DNA of 61,911 nucleotides, taken from Candidatus Peribacteria bacterium (GTDB lineage: Bacteria > Patescibacteriota > Gracilibacteria > Peribacterales > Peribacteraceae). Made by a program: the position numbers and the translations under genes. The notes beneath the pieces were generated by a model, which saw nothing but the letters and a program-made list of their open reading frames with translations, was not told the origin of the DNA and ran no database searches. This document shows positions 45,201 through 51,202 of this stretch, one piece after another. The stretch spans positions 1 through 61,911 of the forward strand of contig CALRAD010000007.1 of assembly GCA_943350395.1 (NCBI GenBank), given 5' to 3'. The stretch's first letter is position 1. Each line of letters begins with the position of its first letter.

Positions 45201-46679
45201 TCCAGTAGCTCGAATTCTTCCTCTTCCTCAAGTAGTTCCGTTTCGAGCTCAAGTTCACCGTCTTCATCCTCCTCCATCAGCAGCAGCACACGCTCGTGCC
45301 CAAGCGGATCGACCTGCGTCGACTTCTTCGCGTGTTCCCCGACAAACAGCATTGATGTGTGTTCTCCCACGAATGTCTGCTGCACAAACTCTTCGAGCAG
45401 CAGTTCGGTATCGAGTTCAAGCTCGTCCTCATCCAGTAGCTCAAGCTCTCAATCTTCAAGCAGTAGTAGCACGCGCTCCTGCCCGAGCGGATCAACATGC
45501 GTCGACTTCTTCGCGTGTTCGCCGACAAACAGCATCGACGTGTGCTCTGCAACAAACGTGTGTTGCAGAAATTCCTCCAGCAGCAGTTCTTCTCGATCGT
45601 CCTCCTCATCTTCTTCCTCATCCTCCAGCAGTTCTGTCTCAAGCTCCAGCTCACCATCCTCATCCTCCTCGAGTAGCTCTAGCTCGTTATCATCAAGTCC
45701 AAGTTCGAGTCTTTCCTCGAGTATCAGCAGTTCCCGTTCGTCTTCGTCCTCCAGCTCTTCTTCGAGCATCTCGAGTTCTTTCTCATCATCATCGTCCTTC
45801 AGCAGTTCATTCTCGAGCAGTTCTCGCTCCAGTTCGAGTAGCTCATTCTCGTCGTCACTGAGTTCCAGCGCCTTCTTCATTGCCTTTTCTTCATCACGAT
45901 CAAGTTCCACCTCGAGCACATCAAGCCAATCATCGTATTCATCTCAGCCGATTCTTCTCGTTGCATTCTGTGGCGACGGGATGACGCAAGCCGGTGAGAT
46001 TTGCGACATCGGACAACTGAACGGTCAGACCGGTCAAAATTGCACGACGACGTGCCAGAGATTGATTGTACCGACATGTGGAAACGGAAGAATCGACGCA
46101 GGTGAGGAATGTGACGATGCGAATACCAGAAACAGCGACGGGTGCAATGCTCAGTGCAGGCTGGAAAGGGGAATCTGCGGTGATGGAGTCATCAACACTG
46201 CCCTCGGCGAGCAATGCGATCTCGGCAGTGGAAACGGCAGAACAGGTGCGGATTGCGACGTATTCTGCAGATGGGTGAGACTGCAACAATGCGGCGACAG
46301 AATTGTCGACCAAGCGACCGAGCAATGCGACAATGGAGGACAAAATGGAAACTATCCGACGACTCGCTGTCTCAGCAACTGCGTGCTGCCCTATTGCGGC
46401 GATCGCATTGTTGAAGTGAATGAAGAGTGTGATGACGGCAACGTGCTGAGTAATGACGGGTGCGATTACACGTGCAGATTTGAGCGTCGTGCAGCCAATC
46501 CAGTGACTGCAGCAGTCATTCCAAGCATTCCACGAACGACAGGCAATCCCGACATGTACAACTTCAAACGGGTGCCGACTCCTGCCATCGCGGAAACCGG
46601 GCCCGGTCTTGCCATCTTCCTAATTACAGGCATTGCTGCAGGAATAGGTCTCGTCAGGAGAAGATTCTTCCGTCTCTAA
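39228..46679 (+). CDS. Giant Ser/Cys-rich surface protein with C-terminal sorting-type signal
   Basis: 2483 aa from ATG 39228. N-terminal helix (about 8-28), then CGDGLCNGSETC, a Gly-Ser-Thr repeat (about 153-198), and around nine small modules of pattern PxC...CC-x(4)-W-x-C (CCPNGSWFC, CCMNGSWTCW, CCPSGNWMCW), two CPSGTQC..CPPxYTHDAC modules and two CPSGSTCVDFFAC modules, all joined by long poly-Ser linkers. A near-exact internal duplication encodes GPVLGGSLLGFASSDGNPSI twice (about 858-902 and 1563-1607). Ser-rich tail about 1924-2237, then four to five DUF4215 repeats, and a terminal AETGPG (2455-2460), hydrophobic helix and RRRFFRL. Probably a cell-surface fibre or adhesin. Confidence 0.88.
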   Translation: MRFSLSLSRLGIGIALGLVMGIVILQTNIFKDLSLRGAINICGDGLCNGSETCMSCGIDCGGCGIFSSMSAPVPPTCPAGIPPCAGLCTGDGGACPGIAVSCCMGSWVSTIAPGCCSNNCQAGQCVTMAGSVGSTVSVGSATSMPMSTPGSIGSTGSTGSTGSTGSTGSAGSTGSSGSTGSSGSTGSSGSTGSSGSACNDCLGACGPTPNATTLCGAGNVPGYLPLCSGFGIGPCAWGCVPDGSGPLPRDPMLDATSTCASSAGSTGSTSSAGSTASTGVCGVTVPGQCGGTCPSGSTCTGTGVPGAETCNCTLINNGCSVTSPGVCGGTCSPGEQCVGTGTPGAEACACGPMNSSSSSGICPLPMPLCFIGTAECCSSGAWACPNGLTGASQCFPISSSKSSSSSSSSSSSSKSSSSSSSSSKSSSSSSSSSSSSSSSSNISCPPGTQCIGFDICPPIYTHDACGLEQVCCGVPTGSSSSSSSRSSSSSSLACLGSRPSCPSGGSPYCCPNGSWFCLPGTIASSSSSSSSSSSSSSSSSSLSSSSSSLNSALGSIQSKCYREGTADCRGNFAGEGSTCSPYDANFKPKVLGSLSFTVPPGDQLCSVGVIGTSSVSLVIYMDGAVGTFFSDMNCSTVPESRTIPPIPDTPPVIGPGSHTIKVTQDFDRGGDGVWELNLSFTLSCKPRSSSSSLSKSSSLSSTAISSSQSHVCTGSPPSCAPGESALCCPSSGWSCWNPNLTCPISCPTNSSSNSSGSNSSTSSNGSGGSSSSYPACPSGTQCISSNLCPPDYTHDACAADKVCCGVPASSSSSSSSSVACLGNPPQCTGNDYAYCCGDRTWMCWDPDTNGTLADAGPTGPVLGGSLLGFASSDGNPSIIASIWDFLSSIIQRMVDAIINVVTGADSGISYTSLRGAIGAGSAPAQVCYGKVVCTMDQNYGCGYTEQLPAGNSLYTYGSFIVGSTMFSCYTRLTADRVVYPFGMYSCGFDPKTAPQKIAAACDWSLVPLAQFCPNNSCKESVFSLLDPLYPEGYDHGDTYPGFLTLPQGYTYLGVRRSPSDSRSIYLLEGGKRTDGHQDTLGAMAECKPQVITCPSSSSSLQSSSNSSSRISSSSLNSSRSNSSSSSSSSLSSSSSSSSNNSGSSSRSSSSSSSSSSSSSRSSSSSSSSSSSSSSSQNLICSNATRPQCSFSLICCPNGSWRCQNLTLQCPAPCLAGSSSSSSSVSSSSASSACGGSQPSCSGNAYPYCCMNGSWTCWDPDLNGTRGSLPASSASSASTFSSPTCDTSRILGTLNTQCAETAGKIGCSAHGNPVQIAQTSLCTQPIELNTTPLLGTFEVKPGQSCVIDIGGVGYGQINIRVDDPLGGTPFSGKYSAISQCEPNPDFSNDPPEDSPDEFYFTAPGPFLLNGYWGHVNSRYFQHLGNFSIPGTYSVRADFGIFQTSVNSNPFFKWQFSDIKFRLNCSGCPTSSASSSGTSACGTQPSCGTQTAVCCPSGNWMCWDSATQCPATCPARSSSSSSSSSAACRGTEPQCISPKYSFCCANGSWMCWDPAVHGTPVDSGNGPVLGGSLLGFASSDGNPSILASIWDFLSSIIQRMVDAIISAVTGDFGFSSTSTLKGEVTSGSCTLTLGAATATPKTGDSQTNENGNTVTRPAGGSFTCPSGSVLASIAYLGIEAGNDSTDGLTIACSVLNPDGTLGPKGSYFANADIDSNPRRPTDLVQPTCTAPNAVASIYWNDIINAGRTDAADGIGIGCNAISNTGIGGSETETRVPNDITHHGTPLEKLSCPPNTVAVGVTYDSFGSTLPADPDAMDAVVQLNCAPFIRTCTASSSSSSVSPSSSSSARSSSSSSSSSSSSSSSRSSSSSSSSSSSSSSRSSSSSSSSSSSSVSVVCNLATRPACADKAICCPDFSWMCWDSRVSCPAGCRSSSSSSSSSSSSSSSSSSSSRSSSSSSNSSSSSSSSSSQSSSSSSSSRSSSSSSSSSQSSSSSSSSNSSSSSSSSVSSSSSPSSSSSISSSTRSCPSGSTCVDFFACSPTNSIDVCSPTNVCCTNSSSSSSVSSSSSSSSSSSSSQSSSSSSTRSCPSGSTCVDFFACSPTNSIDVCSATNVCCRNSSSSSSSRSSSSSSSSSSSSSVSSSSSPSSSSSSSSSSLSSSPSSSLSSSISSSRSSSSSSSSSSISSSFSSSSSFSSSFSSSSRSSSSSSFSSSLSSSAFFIAFSSSRSSSTSSTSSQSSYSSQPILLVAFCGDGMTQAGEICDIGQLNGQTGQNCTTTCQRLIVPTCGNGRIDAGEECDDANTRNSDGCNAQCRLERGICGDGVINTALGEQCDLGSGNGRTGADCDVFCRWVRLQQCGDRIVDQATEQCDNGGQNGNYPTTRCLSNCVLPYCGDRIVEVNEECDDGNVLSNDGCDYTCRFERRAANPVTAAVIPSIPRTTGNPDMYNFKRVPTPAIAETGPGLAIFLITGIAAGIGLVRRRFFRL
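41802..41934 (+). repeat. Intragenic duplication, copy 1
   Basis: About 133 bp nearly identical to 43917-44049, encoding GPVLGGSLLGF...WDFLSSIIQRMVDAII. Confidence 0.8.
43917..44049 (+). repeat. Intragenic duplication, copy 2
   Basis: Second copy of the 41802-41934 segment; differences are limited to a few bases. Confidence 0.8.
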
Positions 46680-46689
46680 CAAATAATGG

Positions 46690-46775
46690 CTGCGCCACGT
46701 AGACGCTGCATGAAGCCACGTAAAGCGGTCTAACCGCCACGTGGCACGTAAATACGCCGAGATGCGTCTTTACGT
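46690..46775. repeat. CCACGTA palindromes next to tRNA-Arg
   Basis: Two nested hairpins: CACGTAAAGACGC...GCGTATTTACGTG (13 bp, one mismatch) directly after the tRNA 3' end on the minus strand, and CCACGTAAAGCGGT...ACCGCCACGTGG beside it. Confidence 0.7.
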
Positions 46776-46851
46776 GGTGCTCCCGGCAGGACTTGAACCT
46801 GCGACCAACAGGTTAGAAACCTGCTGCTCTATCCAACTGAGCTACGGGAGC
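46775..46851 (-). tRNA. tRNA-Arg (TCT anticodon)
   Basis: 77 nt with CCA. Acceptor GCTCCCG/CGGGAGC, anticodon stem GCAGG-TTTCTAA-CCTGT, T-arm GCAGG-TTCAAGT-CCTGC. Reads Arg AGA. Confidence 0.95.
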
Positions 46852-46859
46852 ATGGTTCG

Positions 46860-46865
46860 AGTATG
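46860..46865 (-). promoter_or_regulatory. tRNA-Arg -10 box
   Basis: CATACT, minus strand, 8 nt before the mature 5' end. Confidence 0.45.
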
Positions 46866-46941
46866 AATTATTGTGCAGAAATTATGAAGAGAGAATACGT
46901 CGTCAATAGAAAGATGTCTCATGGCATATCACGTCGGTTCG

Positions 46942-46950
46942 TGCTATAAT
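46942..46950 (+). promoter_or_regulatory. Extended -10 of the DUF4870-like gene
   Basis: TGCTATAAT, a perfect extended -10, 6 nt before ATG 46957. Confidence 0.75.
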
Positions 46951-46956
46951 AAGGTG

Positions 46957-47421
46957 ATGGAAACAATGCAAATACCGGCTCATGAAACGCCGGAACAGGC
47001 GGATATCCGTACAAACAAAGATGTCGCAGCATTTAGCTATGTATGGATCATGTCCGTCGTCATCTACATTGCGAGAAAAGATTCACCGTTCATTCGCTAT
47101 CACAGCAAACAGGGCATTGTTCTTTTTCTGCTCAGCATTCCGGTCAGCCTCATTCCGCATATCGGAAGCTATCTGATCTTTCTGTTGGCAGCAGCCATGC
47201 TTCTTGGATTTCTCAATGCTGCAAACGGACAGACACGAGACGTTCCGCTTGTAGGTCCTTTGTCCAGAGGAGAGATGTCGTTGTCTGATGTCCTGCACCT
47301 TCTCATGGACTGGTTGAAGAAAGTTATTGTATCCAGGAAGAAACCCGATGCCAAATCCGTAGCGGTAGTACAAGCACCGCCACCAGCGGTGGACACGAAG
47401 CCGGGAAATCCGATACTCTAG
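46957..47421 (+). CDS. DUF4870/Tic20-like membrane protein
   Basis: 154 aa from ATG 46957. Seen: VAAFSYVWIMSVVIYIARKD, then SPFIRYHSKQGIVLFLLSIP and two more hydrophobic helices; the RYHSKQG segment with flanking helices is typical of DUF4870-like proteins. Pro-rich tail. Function unknown. An upstream in-frame ATG at 46921 is excluded by the TGCTATAAT box between them. It is followed 11 bp later by pyrH. Confidence 0.8.
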   Translation: METMQIPAHETPEQADIRTNKDVAAFSYVWIMSVVIYIARKDSPFIRYHSKQGIVLFLLSIPVSLIPHIGSYLIFLLAAAMLLGFLNAANGQTRDVPLVGPLSRGEMSLSDVLHLLMDWLKKVIVSRKKPDAKSVAVVQAPPPAVDTKPGNPIL

Positions 47422-47431
47422 CCATGATCCT

Positions 47432-48136
47432 ATGACAACGTACAAGCGCGTACTGCTGAAAATCTCCGGCGAAGCGCTCGCCGAAGGTTTTGGTTTTGAT
47501 TATGCAAAATTGCATTCGATTGCCTCTCAGATTTTTAGTGTCTGGGAAAAGGGTATTCAGATCATCATTGTCATTGGTGCTGGCAATATCTGGCGCTATC
47601 GCGATACGACGGAGAGCGGCATCGAACGAACAGCAAGCGATGCAATGGGCATGCTCGCAACGATCATGAATGCCGTCGCGCTGCAGTCTGCGATTGAGAA
47701 ACTCGGAGCTGTCACACGTGTGTGTTCCGCGATCAATGTTCCACAGCTTGCGGAGCCGTATCTTAGGCGGAGAGCGGAGAGACATCTTGAGAAGAAGCGT
47801 ATTGTGATCTGTGCAGGTGGCACGGGTAATCCTTATTTTACGACAGATTCAGCTGCTGCCCTGAGGGCACTCGAGCTCGAGTGTGATGTCATCTTAAAGG
47901 CTTCGAATGTCGACGGAATTTATGACAAGGATCCGAACAAATTCAAGAATGCGAAGAAGTACGAAACAGTGACGTTTCAACAGGTGATTGAGAAGAATTT
48001 GAAAGTGATGGATCAGTCCGCGTTCAGCCTTTGCCGCGAGCAAAATCTTCCGATTGTCGTTTTCAATTTTGCAAAGAAGGGCGCATTGCTCGATGCCGCA
48101 CTAGGAAAGAAGATCGGAACGCTTGTTCGTGATTGA
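47432..48136 (+). CDS. pyrH: UMP kinase PyrH
   Basis: Phosphorylates UMP to UDP; hexameric amino-acid-kinase fold. 234 aa. Seen: RVLLKISGEALA, VIGAGNIWR, SDAMGMLATIMNAVAL, GGTGNPYFTTDSAAALRALE, LKASNVDGIYDKDP and the C-terminal MDQSAFSL. The pyrH-frr order is widely conserved. No Shine-Dalgarno precedes ATG (GCCATGATCCT). Confidence 0.96.
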   Translation: MTTYKRVLLKISGEALAEGFGFDYAKLHSIASQIFSVWEKGIQIIIVIGAGNIWRYRDTTESGIERTASDAMGMLATIMNAVALQSAIEKLGAVTRVCSAINVPQLAEPYLRRRAERHLEKKRIVICAGGTGNPYFTTDSAAALRALELECDVILKASNVDGIYDKDPNKFKNAKKYETVTFQQVIEKNLKVMDQSAFSLCREQNLPIVVFNFAKKGALLDAALGKKIGTLVRD

Positions 48137-48145
48137 TCGTAGCTG

Positions 48146-48154
48146 TGGTACAGT
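48146..48154 (+). promoter_or_regulatory. Extended -10 of frr
   Basis: TGGTACAGT, 8 nt before ATG 48163. Confidence 0.55.
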
Positions 48155-48162
48155 GTGATCCT

Positions 48163-48702
48163 ATGCATCCCGCACTTCAGCTTTTCGGAGAGCACAGTAA
48201 AAAGACACTCGAGCATCTCCATTCCGAATTTGCAAAATTGCAAACTGGACGCGCCAATGCAGCAACCATCGAGCACATCTCAGTGGAAGCATATGGTCAG
48301 AGAATGGAACTGAAGGGTGTCGCGAGCATTTCCGTGCAGGATGCACGCAGCATCATCATTCAGCCGTGGGACAAATCCGTTCTTAGCGACATCGAGAAAG
48401 CGATTCAGATTGCGAATATCGGCGTTAATCCGGTGAACGACGGCATCGTGATTCGCCTGAATTATCCCCCGATGACAGAAGAGCGGAGAAAACAGGTCAC
48501 AAAGATCGTGAAAGAACTTGCAGAACATGCGAAAATTCGAATTCGACAGGACAGGCAGGTAGCCAATGATGAGGCAAAGACAATCGCAGAGGAAGATGAA
48601 AAAGAGCGAGTCCAAAAAGAGCTCCAGCATCTTGTCGACCAGATCAATGTCCAGATCGATGAAGCAGCCAAGCAGAAGGAAAAAGAGGTAATGACAGTAT
48701 GA
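48163..48702 (+). CDS. frr: Ribosome recycling factor
   Basis: Splits post-termination ribosomes together with EF-G. 179 aa from ATG 48163. Seen: EHSKKTLEHLHSEFAKLQTG, RANAATIEHISVEAYGQ, IQPWDKSVLSDIEKAIQIAN, and LNYPPMTEERRKQVTKIVKE. The open frame extends 30 nt upstream, but the extended -10 falls inside that stretch, so ATG 48163 is the likely start. Confidence 0.97.
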   Translation: MHPALQLFGEHSKKTLEHLHSEFAKLQTGRANAATIEHISVEAYGQRMELKGVASISVQDARSIIIQPWDKSVLSDIEKAIQIANIGVNPVNDGIVIRLNYPPMTEERRKQVTKIVKELAEHAKIRIRQDRQVANDEAKTIAEEDEKERVQKELQHLVDQINVQIDEAAKQKEKEVMTV

Positions 48703-48784
48703 AAAATCCAAAATAGAAAAACCAAAATCCAAGACCATGCGAATTATCTTGGAATTTGGCTTCTGAAATTTGGATTTTTGCCTG
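48703..48784. repeat. AT-rich palindromic repeat (CCAAA type), copy 1
   Basis: Inverted arms AAAATCCAAAATAG...CAAAATCCAAG and CTTGGAATTTGG...AATTTGGATTTTT. Related to 54450-54526. It abuts the -10 of the PurQ-like gene. Confidence 0.65.
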
Positions 48785-48790
48785 TAGAAT
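48785..48790 (+). promoter_or_regulatory. -10 of the PurQ-like gene
   Basis: TAGAAT, 6 nt before ATG 48797. Confidence 0.55.
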
Positions 48791-48796
48791 TCAAGC

Positions 48797-50044
48797 ATGA
48801 GGAAACCTCTGTTCGCCATCCCCAGCTTCCCCGGGAGCAACGGTGAAATCGACAACATGCGCACCCTCAAGCGATGCGGATTCGATTGCTTCGTCTTTCG
48901 ATGGAACGATTCAATCGAGAAACTAAAGGATACGGATGGTTATTTCTTCGGTGCAGGTTTCAGCTATGAAGACAGAGGTCGATCCGGCATGGTCTCGGCA
49001 AGAGATCCGCTGTTCCGATTCATGCGAGAAGAAGCAGCGAAAGGAAAAGTAATCATCGGCAATTGCAACGGAGCCCAAGTGCTTGTGGAAAGCGGTTTGA
49101 TTCCTCTCGGCGACGGACTTCGAATGTGTTTGGCACACAATGCAGTAAGCAGCGCAGACAAGACCGTTATTTCACCGGGTTTCCTGAACGAATGGGTTTG
49201 GATCACTCGTACGTGCAAGGCAGGTCGCTGTGCAACGTCCAACTGGTCTGGAACGTTGCATATTCCCATCGCGCACGGAGAAGGAAGGTTTGTAACCAGA
49301 GACAAGGATCTGATTGCAGAGTTGAAGCAAAACGATCAGATCGCATTCAGCTATTCGGATGCGCAAGGGCAGGTCGATCCGAACGCACCGACGACTCCAA
49401 ACGGCTCGATGCTTGGGATCGCTGGAATTTGCAATGCACAAGGGAACGTCGTAGCACTCATGCCTCACCCGGAACGCACGACGCTCGGCGATCCGTATTT
49501 CCTGTCCGTCTTGCGCTGGATTGAGACGAAAGGGAGAGTGCAGAGCGATGCGAATGCAAGCACTCCTTTATCTGTGCATACAATCAATACAAGAGCTCCT
49601 CATGCGGTTGAAATCTTTATTGATACGGTTATCACCAATAATGAGGAACGCACTGTTGAGCAGGCTGCTCGAAGACTGGAGCCGTCACTTGCGCTGAAGC
49701 AGTATCGCTACGTTGGCCTTATGGAAGATCGAGTGACCGAACTTCTTTCTACACTCTCTTTCTTCAATCCGAACAAAGAAATTGCGTACGTGCGCAGGAG
49801 GGGATCGATCTATCGGTGGAACACCGAGAAGAGGGAGCTTGCAGCTACGGAAAACCGGGTCCTTTCGGGAATCACATTTCTTCGACGCGATGAACCCGAC
49901 ACCGCGGCGATACGACTAGGGAAAGGAGCTGAGACGGGCATCTGTTATGACTGCCGCTGCGTCAGTGCTGAGAAGCTCATGAGGAGAGACATTACGGAAG
50001 TTTTCTGCAATCCACATGCGAGTTCACTTGAGATCATGAGCTGA
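48797..50044 (+). CDS. PurQ-like FGAM synthase glutaminase with an extra C-terminal domain
   Basis: 415 aa. Residues 1 to about 250 match PurQ, the class I amidotransferase that feeds ammonia to PurL in purine synthesis: FPGSNGEID, GAGFSYEDRGRSG, IGNCNGAQ with nucleophile Cys90, PIAHGEGRF, and MPHPERT. PurQ is normally about 225-230 aa. The remaining 150 residues (TINTRAPHAVEIFIDTVITN; RRGSIYRWNTEKREL; CYDCRC) match nothing I recognise; a diverged PurS-like or substrate-binding part is possible but unproven. The SPOUT methyltransferase starts 2 nt after its stop. Confidence 0.82.
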   Translation: MRKPLFAIPSFPGSNGEIDNMRTLKRCGFDCFVFRWNDSIEKLKDTDGYFFGAGFSYEDRGRSGMVSARDPLFRFMREEAAKGKVIIGNCNGAQVLVESGLIPLGDGLRMCLAHNAVSSADKTVISPGFLNEWVWITRTCKAGRCATSNWSGTLHIPIAHGEGRFVTRDKDLIAELKQNDQIAFSYSDAQGQVDPNAPTTPNGSMLGIAGICNAQGNVVALMPHPERTTLGDPYFLSVLRWIETKGRVQSDANASTPLSVHTINTRAPHAVEIFIDTVITNNEERTVEQAARRLEPSLALKQYRYVGLMEDRVTELLSTLSFFNPNKEIAYVRRRGSIYRWNTEKRELAATENRVLSGITFLRRDEPDTAAIRLGKGAETGICYDCRCVSAEKLMRRDITEVFCNPHASSLEIMS

Positions 50045-50046
50045 AC

Positions 50047-50499
50047 ATGCAACAGAAGATCGTCCTCATTGCCAACAACATTCGCTCGCTCTGGAACATC
50101 GGATCGTTTTTTCGCACTGCCGACGCCTTCAGCGTGGAACACATTCACCTGACGGGATATACGGCTGCTCCGCCGCGCGAAGAGATAAGCAAAACTGCAC
50201 TTGGTGCGGAGAAAAGCATTCCGTGGTCAAAGTCAGAAGACCCGATGATCGTCATTGATCGAAGGAGACTCGAAGGATATGAAATTGTTGCGCTTGAAAT
50301 TACAGGAAACTCGATGCCACTGTCTGACTATATCCCAAAAAAACCTGTCTGCCTGATTGTCGGACATGAAGTTCTTGGAGTCTCTGAAGCAATGCTGAAG
50401 TCCTCGGATGTGGTTGTTCATATTCCGATGCTCGGGAAAAAGGAATCGTTGAATGTTTCCGTAGCCCTCGGGATAGCTCTCTATCACTTGCAGCACTGA
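50047..50499 (+). CDS. SPOUT (TrmH/SpoU) RNA 2'-O-methyltransferase
   Basis: 150 aa. Seen: motif 1 IANNIRSLWNIGSFFRTADA, motif 2 VCLIVGHEVLGVSEAML, motif 3 IPMLGKKESLNVSVALGIALY, together forming the knotted SAM site. It acts on rRNA or tRNA ribose; the substrate cannot be told from sequence. Short for the family: no N-terminal RNA-binding extension. It is likely cotranscribed with the PurQ-like gene (2-nt gap). Confidence 0.92.
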   Translation: MQQKIVLIANNIRSLWNIGSFFRTADAFSVEHIHLTGYTAAPPREEISKTALGAEKSIPWSKSEDPMIVIDRRRLEGYEIVALEITGNSMPLSDYIPKKPVCLIVGHEVLGVSEAMLKSSDVVVHIPMLGKKESLNVSVALGIALYHLQH

Positions 50500-50563
50500 T
50501 GTATTTGCATATTGCCCGCCTCGCGTTCGGGGTATAAACTGAACATACTTTCCGCTTTTTTCT

Positions 50564-51202
50564 ATGGCTGATCCGCAACAAGGCACGAACCCTCCAAGGC
50601 CCGGCGATCCTGTCCCAAATGAAGGCTTGGATCCGACGCAGGTATTCGGTTCTCCTCCGCCACCTCCCGCTTCGCAGGCTTCTGGACAAGCACAAGGCCA
50701 GCAAGGTGCGGCGAATCCTCCTGTCCAGGACACCAGTCCGCCACCGCCTCCTGTTGGTACGCAGGCAACAAAGGAGATGGGGTATGACGATGAGGATATC
50801 AAGATTCTTGCTGAAGTCGGAGATTTTCGTTTTGGGTCGGTGATGACGTCACTCAATAATGATAAAGTCGTCGTACCAGCCCATTCAGAGACTAATTTCG
50901 ACGAACAAAAATTTCTGACACTTCTTCGAGGATCTATTTCACTGACGAGGGACGAAAAATGGCGCATCATTCAGGCTATCCCAAAACTCAGCCAGTTCCA
51001 GATCGACGAATTGCAAAAGATTCTCGAGGAAGAGAAATTCAAGTTCAGCCAGCTTTCTCCCAAGCACCTGAAACATCTTCAGCAACTTGAGAAGAAGCAT
51101 GCTGAAGATTGGAAAGATCTGCAGGGTCTCTATGTACAGACTGCAGCAAAGAAAGAGGAGCAGTCACAAGCAGATGATATCCGGAAGCAGCTCGGTCTCT
51201 AG
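50564..51202 (+). CDS. Hypothetical protein, Pro-rich N-terminus and helical C-terminus
   Basis: 212 aa, no family recognised. Residues 1-70 are Pro/Gln/Gly-rich and probably disordered. Residues 75-212 are helical and charged (LSQFQIDELQKILEEEKFKF; HLKHLQQLEKKHAEDWKDLQ). No membrane segment or signal peptide, so likely cytoplasmic. The leader is T/C-rich (TTTCCGCTTTTTTCT). It is convergent with the 51199 gene, overlapping by 4 nt. Confidence 0.7.
   Translation: MADPQQGTNPPRPGDPVPNEGLDPTQVFGSPPPPPASQASGQAQGQQGAANPPVQDTSPPPPPVGTQATKEMGYDDEDIKILAEVGDFRFGSVMTSLNNDKVVVPAHSETNFDEQKFLTLLRGSISLTRDEKWRIIQAIPKLSQFQIDELQKILEEEKFKFSQLSPKHLKHLQQLEKKHAEDWKDLQGLYVQTAAKKEEQSQADDIRKQLGL

Noticed and set aside
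44624-45919. Long minus-strand frames rich in Glu, Asp and Leu opposite the giant gene
   Set aside because: They are the reverse reading of Ser codon runs (AGC/TCN read backwards give Glu/Leu/Asp-type codons) and have no independent start signals.
39680-45945. Possible CRISPR array or tandem DNA repeat
   Set aside because: The repetition is at the protein level (Ser and Gly-Ser-Thr runs in an open frame); there are no regular direct repeats with unique spacers.
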